Source of the DNA: Ascaris suum
Lineage: Eukaryota; Nematoda; Chromadorea; Rhabditida; Ascarididae
Assembly: GCA_013433145.1 (NCBI GenBank)
Contig: CM024186.1
Coordinates: 2,601,001 to 2,665,000 of the forward strand
DNA: 64,000 bases
Direction of reading: 5' to 3'
A program made the translations under genes and the position numbers. This document shows positions 40,001 to 51,494 of this stretch, one piece after another. How positions within the stretch are numbered: position 1 is the stretch's first letter; every line of letters begins with the position of its first letter. The notes beneath the pieces were generated by a model. It did not search any database. It saw only the letters and a program-made list of their open reading frames with translations, and was not told where the DNA came from.

Positions 40001-43000
40001 CCATGCCAGGAAGTGCAAATGCATGGGATGAAGAACTTTTCATTCATAAACAATATGTTGGATTCTATCAATGGGGAACGTAAGCCAGTATAAATTCTTA
40101 TACTTCGAACAAAATGTTATCCCATAGTCATCTACTAAATGTTGTTAGGCTAGAACTATTTGCTCTTATCAATTATCACTAACCTCAAATTAGTTAAGTA
40201 TCGATAAGTTAATTCGAGCTGCAAGTACGATTTTACTTGATGCGAAACTTATTTTTTTAGTGACCATTAAAGTGTGCGAAATCACATGTACGGTGTGCAG
40301 CGTTCTACCTGATCGCATATTTAAGGTGCACCTTTCTTTCACTCTTTGTCATCGAAGTACTATTCTTTTCCACACTAAACGCTAACATATTTTCGGTAAA
40401 GGTTAAACGATAGAAAGACGTAAAAGTTGAGGATTTTGAAGTTAAATTCTTTCAGGAAATCTATGCGTTGTGCACCAGCAAGTCAACAAAAGAAATGCAA
40501 TCGTGATCGCTCAGATTTAAGTGTATGCGAACGAGTTATCGTCGATACCTTTCTTGATCCATCATATTTCCAGAAATTTATTCGTTTCGTCGTAAAGGAA
40601 AAACGTAATGCTAATCAATTCGACGTTAATAATGTACAATTCATCTATGTTAGTTAACGTATTTTTTATTGGTTTTTTTTAAATCTTTTATTTTATCATT
40701 AGAAATTTTGTGCTACAATAAGTGACGCCAACCAGCTGGTATTTAAAAAAAAAACGTTTCAGAATATTTGCAAAAACAAGTGAAAAAATTAAGCATAATG
40801 TAATTAGGTCTTTTCTCTATACCTCTATAAAGATTAAATACTCTACAGTTCATTTGTTTATTTCTTTGCAGATGTTATTTCGTAATTACAATGATATCCT
40901 CTTACCAATCTTTAAGCCAATATTTCAAACGATGATCGCAAGTGAAAAGGTATTGCCACCATATTATGCTAATTTTTTCCATACGATTATCAATTTGGTA
41001 TAAGAAATTTTCGTTCATATTTACATTTCAACATTATTTTATAGACTTCACATATGTAAATGTGATTTGCGCAAAATTTGCTTTTCTTTGTATTTCATAT
41101 ATTTCATGGGGCGATGGTTTTTTTGCGGTTCGATAATGAAAGACCCATATCCATTAGAAATGGCTATTTCTGTACTCTTTCTGTACATTCTAAAATGGCA
41201 TTAAATATAGCACTTTTTTTGCATTGTTACAGTCGACACATTTTAGTGTCATATCATTGTTTAAAAGTGGCATTTTCTTTTCTTGATCCTCATCCACTAC
41301 TGCATTCATAGGTCATAGCCCAATTACATTTTTCGTGGAAGACCCTATGGATGTCTCATTTCCTTACTAAGATGTTGTATTTCAAACAACTGTACATAAA
41401 GAATTAACTATTTATCTCAGTACAAAGTCTATCTATCGTATAATGTTAGATTTGAAGTGATCATGAGGGGGTTTGGGTGAGTTATGCACTGAATTATGAA
41501 ATTCACGTCGATGTCGAAATAATAATGCTGAGGTTGTTACTCAGTTATTTAGGAGTTTTTTCACTCCCATATATTCGATTTTAGGAGTACCTCGAAGGGA
41601 ATAGAGTCGTATATTTCATGATTCGATGTATATGATTTTGTACGATCAATATAAGAGCCACTGAAAAATAGAATTTTTTATGGTTTTCTAAGTTCATGAT
41701 ATAAAGTTCACAACTTTTATTTAATTTCTATTCTCTAATAAACCATCTTTTTTGAAAATAACTTGTTGGAATTTCACACATAATTTTTTGAAAGTCATCA
41801 AAAACAATGAGAGGAGTAATCCTGCACTTCGCCTTTTCCTTCTATCCACTAGCTTTATACATGGAATAAACTCCATATATATGCCAGATTGAAGTATGCG
41901 ACGTTGTATTCTATGTTTTATCACAATTTATACAGCATTGTACAAATATATAAACGTCCATATAAAAGATCGCTTTCTTTTAATGAAACAATCTCCTGGA
42001 TAAATTCCTCGAAGAGATTTTTAATAGAACTCTTGAGATCACTTTCAGGTTATGTGCTAAATAAAATTATTTACAGGTGAAAGATCGTAGATTTGCGGCC
42101 GAATTATTTGCTGGTCTCATACGTGGTTCACGTTATTGGACATTCGAGAAATTGAATGCAATGTGGCAATGGATAGGACCGATTATCTCGAGCGCTTTTG
42201 AGGAACTTGCTCCAGATTCTTATCAGAATTGGGTTGAAGCTCTTCAGGTCAGAGTTCCCTTTTTGGATGGTAGGTGCTGTCGCAAGAATCCGTTCCCCTC
42301 TCTTTTCTGAGGCCAAGCATTGTCACAACTGTGACAGATGTAACTTAGATAATAAATACATGTTATGTGCATCTTAATGTGTGACATAAATTATACATCA
42401 TCTGACATGAATTTGGGTGACGTGAATGTGCTATGCGTCCTCTTTCATATGCCTTTCGATGTTGTGCGCGCATCCACCATTTTGTTGCTAACAAAGGTTG
42501 CTATGGTAGATTCATCATAAACATCATCTAGAGGATGTTTGCTGTAATATGTTATATTTGAATCCAAACAATACCCTAGGATTGTCATCATTTCTGGATG
42601 AAAGCATTTGAAACATTATAATAGTTTCCATGTTTCATTCCATCAAAGAGGATAACTTCAATGGGCACATTTCATCCCTTTTTATATCCTTTGTGGTATT
42701 TGTTTGACTGTGGAATTCTTCCATTCATATCAGAATGGCTATCGTTGAAAGGACAGAGGAATGCAACTTTCGGCAGTTCACTTTTTGCACATATGAAGAG
42801 CACCTATGAAACTACGTATATGGCTATTGTGCGAAAATCACCAACAACATCCGGACTATAAACGAACCGGAATAAAAGAACTGAACAGTTTTAAAATTGT
42901 CGCGTCAAAAAGTATCAGAAACTCCATCTAGACGAGCCGGATTGTCGGACTGAAAACTTGTTCAAAATAGAAAAATCAAACCTATCGGAAAACGGAAAAA

Positions 43001-46000
43001 AATTAGCCATTTCAGCGTGTTCTTTGTATTGAGCAATATACCCCTTATTCGGCAGTACTTGTTTTTGGACCTATTTCCGCAAAACTTTGCATCTAATGGC
43101 AGAAATTGGTTCATACACATACCGCTTTATTTTCTAGATAATCTTCTCTGGAACTCACCTCAACCGATATCCATGGCTCATTGAAACGATCTTCAGTGTA
43201 TGCTTGAGGCCGATAACTAGCCCGGTTCAAATCGAGATGTTGGTTCTCATTTCATATACTGATGATGAAGTGTTCAGCATTCTCAGCAAACTTTTTTTCC
43301 GGAATTACTCGTAGTGTTAATAGTATTGTAAATACGTTGGTGAGATTTACTCGCAATAATGAACGAAGCATCATTTAGGATTCATTAATGAAATATATGC
43401 TTGAAGATTTTTTTCAGCTGTCAATAAGGGCGGAAATATGGGTGCTATTCCAATTCTTTGGTTATTTGATAAAATTGGAACGTTGTTCATATTCATTGTC
43501 ACTTATTTATTATATTTTAGAGTAACTGAGTTAAGTCCTGAATACCTTTTAGACATATTTATATCATACAAATTCCAAAATACCTGTGCAATTAAGCGGG
43601 TCGTAATGTTCATAATAATTGGTAGAGATTTGGCCATAAATAATAATCGATGTTGAGAGCTGAAAAGATTTGTTTAAAAGGTGAAATATGGTATTTTTTT
43701 AGTCGTTTCTCTTTGCTACTTGCTGTTTCAAGTAGTGGTTCATGGCGTGGTACCGATATTCATAATCGTGCGCTCATTATTGGACAGCAATTTATTTCGA
43801 TGCCATATGTTTCGGTCAGAGAGGTTGTCGCTAAGTGAGTAAATTACCTTAATTCGATAATTTGTTGGTCTAGGTGATTATCTCGTTTGATAAACTTGCC
43901 GGAAGCTCCGACATATGCTAATGATACATACGCTAATGTCATTGAGCAAAATGAAATTGCAAAAGCCAATAAAAAGGTGATACAAAAAAAAGCATCATTT
44001 GTTGTTTAGCGATGAACTTTTTTTTTACGTTTTTGTTAGAGGCGTTTCATTTTCTTTCACTTCATCGTTTATTTCTCATCAAACCGTTCAACCATTGTTC
44101 GTTGATTTTTTTTAAAAATTCATTTCCTCTTTTCGTAAGTTCAGTTCAACATTCACAACACCAATCAAGAGTTTATTTTTTAAAAAAAGTTGAATTTTAC
44201 CATTCTATTCAATTTTTTCTCGTTTCTATAGTATTTAGTGAAAGTGATATAATTCTCTTAGATTATCATTGCTTTAGAATATTCTCAAATGCGTGCTACC
44301 TTGATATTAAAGGTTTCAAAACCGATAAAGCATCTATTCATCCACGATTTCATCATATTACTGTCGATCTAGTCATTTCAAGTTTTCAACATTGTGTGAG
44401 TATTTACATTTCTTTTATTACTTTTCTAAATTTTAGAATATTCAAATTATCTAGTTTTATAGATTTCAATAAATATTTCATCTTATATTTTCTTGATTTT
44501 ATTCAATTCTCTTCTAATTTCGCCTTTAAAAACAAGAAAAAAAAATCAAAAAGATCCAATATTATTTTATTTGAATTCTATGGGGTCAATTAAAAATAGA
44601 GACTAAATAATAAATTAAATTGCATTATTCATTTTACTTCGTTTATAGATTTCACATCCGAAATAACAAAATTCTGTTGCAAAAATACGCTGTAATAATT
44701 AAGCAAGATTTACAAATATGTAAAATGTAATGCTCATCGTTTTAAATTTTTCCTATCTGTACCATCTGCATCTAAAAGATATCGTCATCTTTCGAAATAG
44801 TTTTATGATGCGTAAAATTTATTGGTCAGCAATAGGATTTCATAGACGTCACACTATAAGTCAAGAAAATTTACCTGCAAATAAAATAAAAGTATAGAAA
44901 AGAGCTCTATGGGATTGTGAGATAGTTGTTTCATAGTGAAGCTTATAATGGAGAAATTAAAGAAGGGATAAACTAATATCACGGAAACTTCTCGAGACGT
45001 TTCATTGATTTCTAATATTCATTATTACCGCATTTTAGATTTTTAATCAATAACTATCTCATTCTTGTTTTCTTAAAATCCGTGAAGTCTAGGTCCCTTA
45101 TAACACAATCACCATCACAACTAGTATTTAATAATTTCAATGATGATGTTGGACGAGTGTAAATAATTTGTTTTTTGTTTGAAGATAAATATCATATGGA
45201 ATGAGACGATGACGGTAAATAAGGATTTTAGTGATTCGATTAGCGAGAGAGATGTGAGAAAATCCGAAACGAGACAGGTGAGTGGATTGTCAAGGTTTTT
45301 AATGTGAAGAAGGAAGCATTTCTTTGCTTGAATTATGTGATGTAAAAGTCGAGAAAATTTTTGAAATTTTTTATTGATATTTCCATTCGAAATATTCATT
45401 TTTTTTTTTGAGAAACCTTAGTGCATTTGATCGAAAATTGCTGGGAATTATTAAGAATAGGTAATAAAAATTGTCTAGAACTCAAAAATAAAATTTCTTG
45501 ATATTTGCTAATTCATTTTTCGAGAATATATCGACGCTGCAAATCGTAGATGCGATATTTTCCTTCTAATGGTAAAATCTTTTCGATCGTGGTAAAATAA
45601 GTTGGTTCTTTCGAAGAATTTCTCGAAGCACATATGATGGATTGTAAAAATTTTCAATTTTTATATGTTGTCATTTCTTTGTTTACCTAATTGGTATTAT
45701 GGGATTTTTGCTACCGATTGTTTTTGATTTTCATTGCCAGATCTCATTGTCTAATTTTTGTTCGTTGTTATGTTTAGGCGAAAAGTTATTTCAAAGCATT
45801 AATGCAATATTTGCTTTGGAATTTTAAAGCAAATTTCGCTGCAGTGCATCGTTCCGTACTTCGCCTTATCCCTCTTCTCGCTCATTTCGAAAATGATACG
45901 TAAGTTTCCATATTTATTAAGGTATTTTTTCAGAGATTTCCAGTTGTAATGAAATTGATAAATTAAATAAGGATCGATGAATAATTTTTGATACGCCTTA

Positions 46001-49000
46001 TTTAATTTGCAAGAAAAAAAAATTTTGAATTCACTCATTAAATTCCAAACAGACCATTGCAAAAATTCAGAGAGGAAAAATTCGGGAAATGCAAGGCAAG
46101 ATCTTTCTTCTTCTCCTTTCATCTATCCCGCTATCCTTTCCCCCCCCATCCCAAAAAAGCTCTTTTGTGTAAGGCATTTGATGCGTCAACATTCATTCGT
46201 TATTCTTCGTAATTCGTTTGGAATTTCGATGGCAACTGCGATTCAAAATTGATTGCAATTTCAACATCGTTTTTGCAATATTCAAGCAGGTTGTAATTAC
46301 CGGTGATTGCGCAATCGCATTCGCATGGATTTGTAGTTGTTAGAGCGATCAGGTTTGCAGTGATGATCGTCAGGAATAATTGCAAATGCATTGAATAGAC
46401 AAATGAATCCGTTGCAGTCGAATCCGTCTGAGGATCTTATTTTTTAGTGATGATGAAGTAGCGTTGCTATGCTATCAAAATTTGCATGTCGGCCTCTCGA
46501 ATGCGGTAATTGACGAGAAAGATGCTAATTTTGTGATGGATATTTTCGAAAAGGTAAGCGGATGCTTTGCAAAAATGTTGAGGTTTAGCCATAATATAGA
46601 ATTTCAATTGTATGTCAGTAGATAGAGGAAATAAATAGAATGTTTTAATGCCGTTTAGCCGACTTTTTGCCCCCAATCTGTAAAATCACTCAGAAATTAT
46701 ATAGGAATCATTGCAGAAAACTATTTAGGCATCACTTAACAAAGTTTATTATGTTTATTGAATTTACTGCATTTCTTCCGCACGATTATACCTTTTAGGG
46801 CATAAACGCTGCTGAATGTTCGCTGATTTTTATGAGAAAAAAATATCATAAGCTGAATTAGGAGAGCATGAGAAGGTAAAAAACCAACTCATAATAGTTA
46901 ATTTTTCAGACGATGCTATACAGTCGTTCATGGAAATCGAAAGTTTCACTATTGAAATTCTGTCAGGTGTTCGTGTTTTCGAATTTATTCGTCTTCGGGA
47001 ATTACGAACGACCTCTAAAAGTGCTAAATATAATCAATAATCTAATTACACATCCTCAGGTGGAGGTACGACTTGCAGCAGCTGAATCGATCGCCGGTTT
47101 CATTCAATGTGGATATTTCTCTGTTGATGAAAATTTTATCGTGAGTTTTTTTTTTTTTTTCAATGTTCACTTTGAATTTGAATGAAATATTGCTTCATTT
47201 AAGGAAACTTAGAGATGATTAATAATAAGGTGCAAAGGGAAATCGTTTTTAAGATGCATATTCCAAGCTAATTGTATGTTTTTTATTACTTGGGGCTTAA
47301 AATCTTTTAAAAATTGTGGGATGATTTCATTCGCTTTGTGGCCTCTCATCTAGTTCATTGCATATTTTTCCATTCGAAACGAAATGAGAATAGATGAGAC
47401 CAGTGTGGTTGGGTATATTGTTTTACTTTTGTGGTTATGATTAATATATTATAGAAAAAATGACAGGTATCAAGTTAGGCAACATCAATCTCAAGTTTAC
47501 ACTTTTTTTAAGCATTTTCCAAGACAATCTACATCGATTATTAGAAGGAATGAACTGAATAAAATTGAATATTCCCGACGAAGATCGACGGATAAAATTG
47601 AATATTCGATTGTTCATGTAACAGATAGATGAACGGTGCACGTCGTATATTGTGCCGTTTAATATGGCGTAGAGTTTTGTGACATTTTTTTACAATTTGA
47701 CGAAAATCTTTACAAGTATTCCTTTAAAGTCAAAAAAAAAATTTCCTGACAACCTATTTAAAAAATATGACATTTAAAGAACTATTTTTAAAAAATATGA
47801 CTGATTTCATAGGTGAAATCATTTCCAAATATGAAATTGCTTAGATGTGTACTTAGTTGATTTTACACACTCGCCATATGTTGAGGGAAAACGCGCTTAG
47901 TCATTCTGAGGGCTTTAGAGTGAAAATGCTATGCGAACAAATATGCGTGTAAATAGGTAGAGCTGAAAATAGTAGATCTTAGATTACAATAGAAACGCGT
48001 GTAAATACCTTCGACTACTGTTATAATTAAGTGGCAATTGTTAATTTATTTGTTTATCATGAGGATACAAAATCGTACATAGTATAATTGTGTAATTGTG
48101 TGAGTCTGGAGATTGAATAGCATGTTGTGCGATATGTGATTGATGAGGAACGATAGAGGAATGAGATGATGTTTGTTTATCTCAGAGACTGATTCATGAA
48201 CATCGGTGTGAAGAAATGCTAATTTTCAAAGAAATGTATCTACTGTTGGTCTAAGAATTTTGAGAAATTTGGCATCTTCATTACCACCAGCAAGTTTTTT
48301 TCTCACAAAACTCTATGATACACTTCTTCTAGAGAAGCTTTAAAGCGCAGGAATAAAGCTTATCACTCCATTCTTCAGTAATATTTGGCAAGAATCACTA
48401 GTCCAAATAAATATATATTGCATGCATAGGAAGCCGCATGTTTGGAATAGGAATATGAAGGCAGAAGCACTTCAACATTGGTTTCAAGAGCATTCCTCAG
48501 AAACACGGTCGATTTCAGGATACCTATCGACAACTTGCTGATGACTCGGATTTGGACCGTAAACATGGTGGAGCACTCGGATTGAGCGCTATCGTTAAGG
48601 TTTTTTTCTTTATTATTAAACGAATTTCTATCTCAGATATAATCTTCTTGTAATAATGATGACAAGAAAATTGATATGACATATACAATTTAAAAATATA
48701 AAAATTACAGGACAATTAAAGGTGAGGATGCGGAAATTACCATTTGAAAAGATTTAGGTAAACGAATCATATGTGCCGAAATCGTGTGAATGCTTCATTA
48801 GATAAATTGAATTTGTAGTAGTGTTCCTATCAACTGTTTCAGTACATGCTAGAGCCTTCGCAAGACAGAACTGTCTGCAAGTGAACTTGTGGAGAAACAT
48901 GTAATCGTCTTAGAAGATAAAATATTGATAGGAGCATATTGTTTATCTTATTGACCTCTGCTGGCTTAGAAATACAATAGGAACGGCTGTGCTGTTGTAG

Positions 49001-50629
49001 AGTGGTTGTGAGGATAAACGGCTACACCTCTCGTCCTCATTCCCCCTCCTCCATGGAAGTCAATGTGTTAAGCTCATTTGTGATGAGTCCCCATTCCCTT
49101 AATCACGACTCTCGGGGGACCTTAACCATGGCATTTTCTTGATATCGATGTTGATTGGCGTGATCTCAATGCCGAACGATAAATTCGGGGTGATTTTGAA
49201 TAGCGGTTCGTTATTGAACTACATTGACATTGAAGAGGATCATATATGGAGTGATAGTTATTTTATAGGGATTTCCATATACGGTACCAGATTTCATCCC
49301 CAAATTACTATTCGATATTTGTGGAATCATGACGAAACGCGCCGACAAGATTGTAAAGGTACGGTTTATTACTTATTGTTATTTATTATTTTCCTGAGTT
49401 TCGTTAACACAGGAATCTGTTAGGAATTGTATCGATATATGCGTATATATGCATATCTTGCTTCCGCGCCGACCCTTGGTGAATGAATGGATCGTCAGGT
49501 GATCAAGTGATATATGCATATGTTGTGGAGATGGGAAAACTTAAATGTTCAGTGTATACGTGAGTTATTTCATATGAAGATAAGAAAAGAAATGCCCCGG
49601 TATTTATAGTGGAAGCAATCAAAGCAAGCATTGCTGCAAAAATTTCGACCATACTCAGAGCGATTCTTCTCTTGAAATGCCACAGTTTTAAAATTTATTG
49701 TCGGCTGGAAGATTGAAAAAATTACACGTCAAAATATCTTATGAAATTTTCAACTGTTGCTACTTAATGTGATAATATCGTAAATGCTATGATTATAACC
49801 GCTTTAAAAGATGCACAATTTGTAGCATAACATGATGGAGGAAATATTTGATTTTTATTTGAAATATTTGAAGAAATTTTTTAGCTTTTTTTAAAGATAT
49901 TTTAAGTATTTTTGGGATATTGAAAGAGTGTGTTGAAAAAAAAATGAAACGTCGAAATGTGACTTGTAAAGTATGATGAGAAAAGTATCAAGAAAGGTTT
50001 TGTTATGCGCAGACCATACCAATTCCGTCGCTCTGTAGTTGCCCTTTTCTTGTCTTTTTATGTCTTGTAGCTGTGTGCGTCAGCTTGCAGATGTCTTTCG
50101 CACAAAGAAAAAAGAATAATGCAAAATGCTTAGAATCACTTTTTCGATACTAAATTTATTATTACACGTACAACGATACTCATACACGTAAATTACTACA
50201 CCTACAACGAAGGCAAGCAGGTGCATTTGAGAAATTTTTTCCAAAGTAACTCAATTTATGCGTCATTTTGTGACAATGCCATAGACAGAATCATTAGCAA
50301 ACACGCGGAGTATTTAACAATGTCAGCATTATCGGTTTCATTAACAACAATTTCTGCTTATTGATTTCATGCGGTTATCACAGTGTTTCGATAGTAGAAG
50401 AGAAGGGGGGGGGGGGGGGAAGGGGTATTAGTGGTCATCAGCTGGTAATTTGCGAAGATACCGTTAGATTTCGATTGAAGTATAGCATTTTCAGGAAAGT
50501 CTAAAGGAATTGCTACGTGAATTCCGAAGGACACATCAGGACAATTGGGATGAACACAAGAAATGTTTTACATTTTCACAACTGAAATGCATCAATAATC
50601 TTCTTGTCTCACCGAATTATTACGTTTAA
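18156..50629 (+). CDS. PSME4: Proteasome activator complex subunit 4 (PA200/Blm10 family)
   Basis: PSME4 is a giant HEAT-repeat solenoid that caps the 20S proteasome, mostly in the nucleus, and opens its gate without ATP. In mammals it promotes degradation of acetylated core histones in DNA repair and sperm formation. Here about 41 exons encode roughly 2,000 residues (human about 1,840). Colinear matches to the family run from the N-terminal YFLDLDREADDQ region through LGWRPLYDLY, YFHPSN, WHIPSQDE, AELFAGLIRGSRYWTFEK and FRRTHQDNW to a terminal Asn-Tyr-Tyr-Val-stop, which fits the HbYX motif that docks activators into the 20S alpha-ring. Nearly all exon phases agree. Uncertain parts are the start codon, the 23.5–25.3 kb insertion region, one exon near 44.3 kb, and an in-frame TGA at 43,875. 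Exon lists are in the block entries. Orthology by landmark reading is strong. Confidence 0.93.
23527..25426 (+). CDS. PSME4: PSME4 exon block 2: lineage-specific insertion
   Basis: Exons 23,527–23,670 (Lys-rich, ATRKEKKKVKARYATRH), probably 24,048–24,153 (EKAFFTRFLHQLQRRLGVG), 24,634–24,802 (Ser/Glu/Ala-rich) and 25,319–25,426 (VLQCTKYCSSNTRPALIFDE). Vertebrate PSME4 has little sequence at this point, between the LNCLVAV helix and the segment matching PLLMRALPGVDPND. The exon at 24,048 enters in phase 0 and leaves in phase 1, while the next needs phase 0. Either it is alternative or another small exon is missing; 24,424–24,490 is a candidate. An acidic and basic low-complexity insertion suggests a flexible, solvent-exposed loop. 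Confidence 0.65.
24634..24802 (+). other. PSME4: Ser/Glu/Gly/Ala low-complexity loop within PSME4
   Basis: Fifty-six residues starting LLKSELSLEGSKGS and continuing as imperfect repeats of SAES, SGES and SAS. It is preceded by a CTGCAG acceptor and followed by a GTAGC donor, and its frame joins the next exon correctly. This is probably a disordered acidic loop with many potential phosphorylation sites. Confidence 0.7.
26205..26700 (+). other. GC-rich island with 25-nt poly-G in a PSME4 intron
   Basis: In contrast to the AT-rich introns around it, this stretch is GC-rich and has long open frames in several phases, for example MIFHALDRTLRRWTPSDVAA at about 26,478–26,535 and a preceding frame with VFQRLPGEI. 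The host reading phase passes correctly from 25,426 directly to 26,730, so the island is spliced out. It is probably an insertion of unknown type. A run of 25 G at 26,414–26,438 divides it. Confidence 0.5.
26414..26438 (+). repeat. Poly-G run (25 nt)
   Basis: An uninterrupted run of 25 guanines. It could form a G-quadruplex, and its length is likely to be inaccurate in any assembly. Confidence 0.9.
26730..35846 (+). CDS. PSME4: PSME4 exon block 3 (central HEAT repeats)
   Basis: Exons: 26,730–26,878; 27,357–27,568; 28,247–28,424; 29,303–29,401; 29,760–29,829; 30,403–30,566; 30,862–30,978; 31,730–31,875; 32,335–32,489; 33,222–33,379; 33,606–33,728; 33,899–34,000; 34,640–34,771; 35,664–35,846. 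All junctions keep phase. Landmarks are LLEALIPALDVNDP, IKIVDCSAAVEVRNDLS, THNIFDNVLAVSII, LTWHIPSQDEI, SELLPPLCGEPIK, MKDLVRLATSPYEI, VRRAAGVVLSSFF and GALQLLCTGQFF. The intron at 30,979–31,729 carries a (TA)n microsatellite. An extra open frame at 31,950–32,139 has no phase-compatible place and is left out. Confidence 0.9.
29018..29069 (+). repeat. 26-bp tandem duplication (2 copies)
   Basis: Two adjacent copies of a 26-base unit beginning GTCATTTATTAAAAT (29,018–29,043 and 29,044–29,069), differing at one base, in a PSME4 intron. Confidence 0.8.
31025..31084 (+). repeat. (TA)n microsatellite
   Basis: About 30 uninterrupted TA units, in the PSME4 intron 47 bases after the exon ending at 30,978. 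It is likely to vary in length. Confidence 0.95.
36298..43310 (+). CDS. PSME4: PSME4 exon block 4
   Basis: Exons: 36,298–36,440; 37,675–37,804; 38,732–38,854; 39,916–40,079; 40,456–40,648; 40,872–40,949; 42,077–42,247; 43,138–43,310. All phases agree. Landmarks are LRLAGFLLNHML, VFLRMLVDEQIEMREIAM, YVGFYQWGTKSM, VDTFLDPSYFQKFIRF, NYNDILLPIFKPIFQ, AELFAGLIRGSRYWTFEK and NRYPWLIETIF. The AGLIRGS-x-x-WTFEK stretch is one of the best-conserved signatures of the family. A coding-like frame at 37,949–38,052 with a GTGAGG donor falls in the intron after 37,804 and does not fit the phase. Confidence 0.88.
37949..38052 (+). pseudogene. Exon-like frame in a PSME4 intron
   Basis: The open frame encodes AIEKLFNFAFDCTTMNGRN, then SVLAKAKASRNFLQ, and stops at a good donor (CAG, then GTGAGG). 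Codon balance is exon-like. A TAA lies just upstream, no acceptor gives a frame compatible with the flanking exons, and the two flanking PSME4 exons already join in phase and in family alignment. It could be a decayed alternative exon or a duplicated exon remnant. Confidence 0.3.
43703..50629 (+). CDS. PSME4: PSME4 exon block 5 (C-terminal, HbYX tail)
   Basis: Exons: 43,703–43,834; 43,874–43,976; about 44,260–44,395 (start unresolved); 45,778–45,899; 46,448–46,553; 46,910–47,140; 48,501–48,599; 49,269–49,358; 50,495–50,629. Landmarks are SSGSWRGTDIHNRAL, LINLPEAPTYAND, HFENDT, FSNLFVFGNYE, VEVRLAAAESIAGFIQCGYF, KHGGALGLSAIVK, GFPYTVPDFIPKLLF and REFRRTHQDNWDEH, ending in Asn-Tyr-Tyr-Val. The second exon opens with an in-frame TGA (43,875–43,877) when joined to the preceding phase-2 donor. 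The tail Tyr-Tyr-Val is one residue different from the vertebrate Tyr-Tyr-Ala and still fits HbYX. Confidence 0.88.
50405..50419 (+). repeat. Poly-G run (15 nt)
   Basis: Fifteen guanines in the last PSME4 intron, 76 bases before the final exon. Confidence 0.9.
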
Positions 50630-51494
50630 AATGGTCGACGTCTTGTTCATATCGCTATTCTAATAAGCTTGTTTTATCCTTCGTACATTCCAATCAGTCG
50701 GCATTCAAATTTTATGAATGAAACTATGATAAATAGATGTCGTGTGGATAAAGCTATGGCGAATAAAGCTATGCAAATGATCGTCTATGTAAACTCACAT
50801 GAAGATACACAGGATAGTAGATCTTGAATCTTTTCTACTTGAAGGCATGTAGGATCATATACGAAAAGATTGTAGTTCGTGCGTTTTTTTTTCTTTAGCT
50901 AATTCTTAAGAACATTGTTTTCTTTTGAGAAGTCATCGTGTCGAAGGTATTATTATGTATGGTGGGGCTGAGTTGGGCGATTGACCACATAGAATGGAAA
51001 TGAAGCGGGTTTTGGTTGTGATAAGGATATAATTTGTACAAGCGGTGTAAAAATCACAGTGGCATATAGAGTGATAGCTGGCGGAGATAACACTGAGAAA
51101 GTTTATCACATCTACGTAACACCCAAAACAACAGGATAATGATGCACTAGTATGGAACAACAACTACATCATATTAGATTATCTACATATTACTCCCTGT
51201 TCGCATATTCTTTTAGATAATGGTTTGGTGCTGATGTTTTTCCCATCATTTCTCTCGAAATATTATCTATGTACCATGAATATTTTAGAATAAATGTAGA
51301 AATACTTTAGTTGGAGCATAAAAAGGTAAGAAAGCTTTTCTGGAACGTCCTTGATGATTGGATCTTTTCAGTCCACAAATAGACAAGATCATTCATGGAT
51401 GTTTCACTCAAAATTTTCGCTACTATTAAACAGTTGGGAAAGTTGTATTGTTTATTTCCTCACTAAATTAGTACACGTTGGATAATTCGACTGT
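50630..51494. other. Intergenic spacer between PSME4 and chemoreceptor (tail to tail)
   Basis: AT-rich spacer holding the 3' ends of two convergent genes. No obvious further exon is present. Polyadenylation signals cannot be fixed without transcripts. Confidence 0.6.

Noticed and set aside
44012..44593. 193-codon open frame, the longest in the window
   Set aside because: Only about 130 bases ending at a GTGAGT donor (44,395) look like a PSME4 exon. The rest is AT-rich intron that happens to be open.
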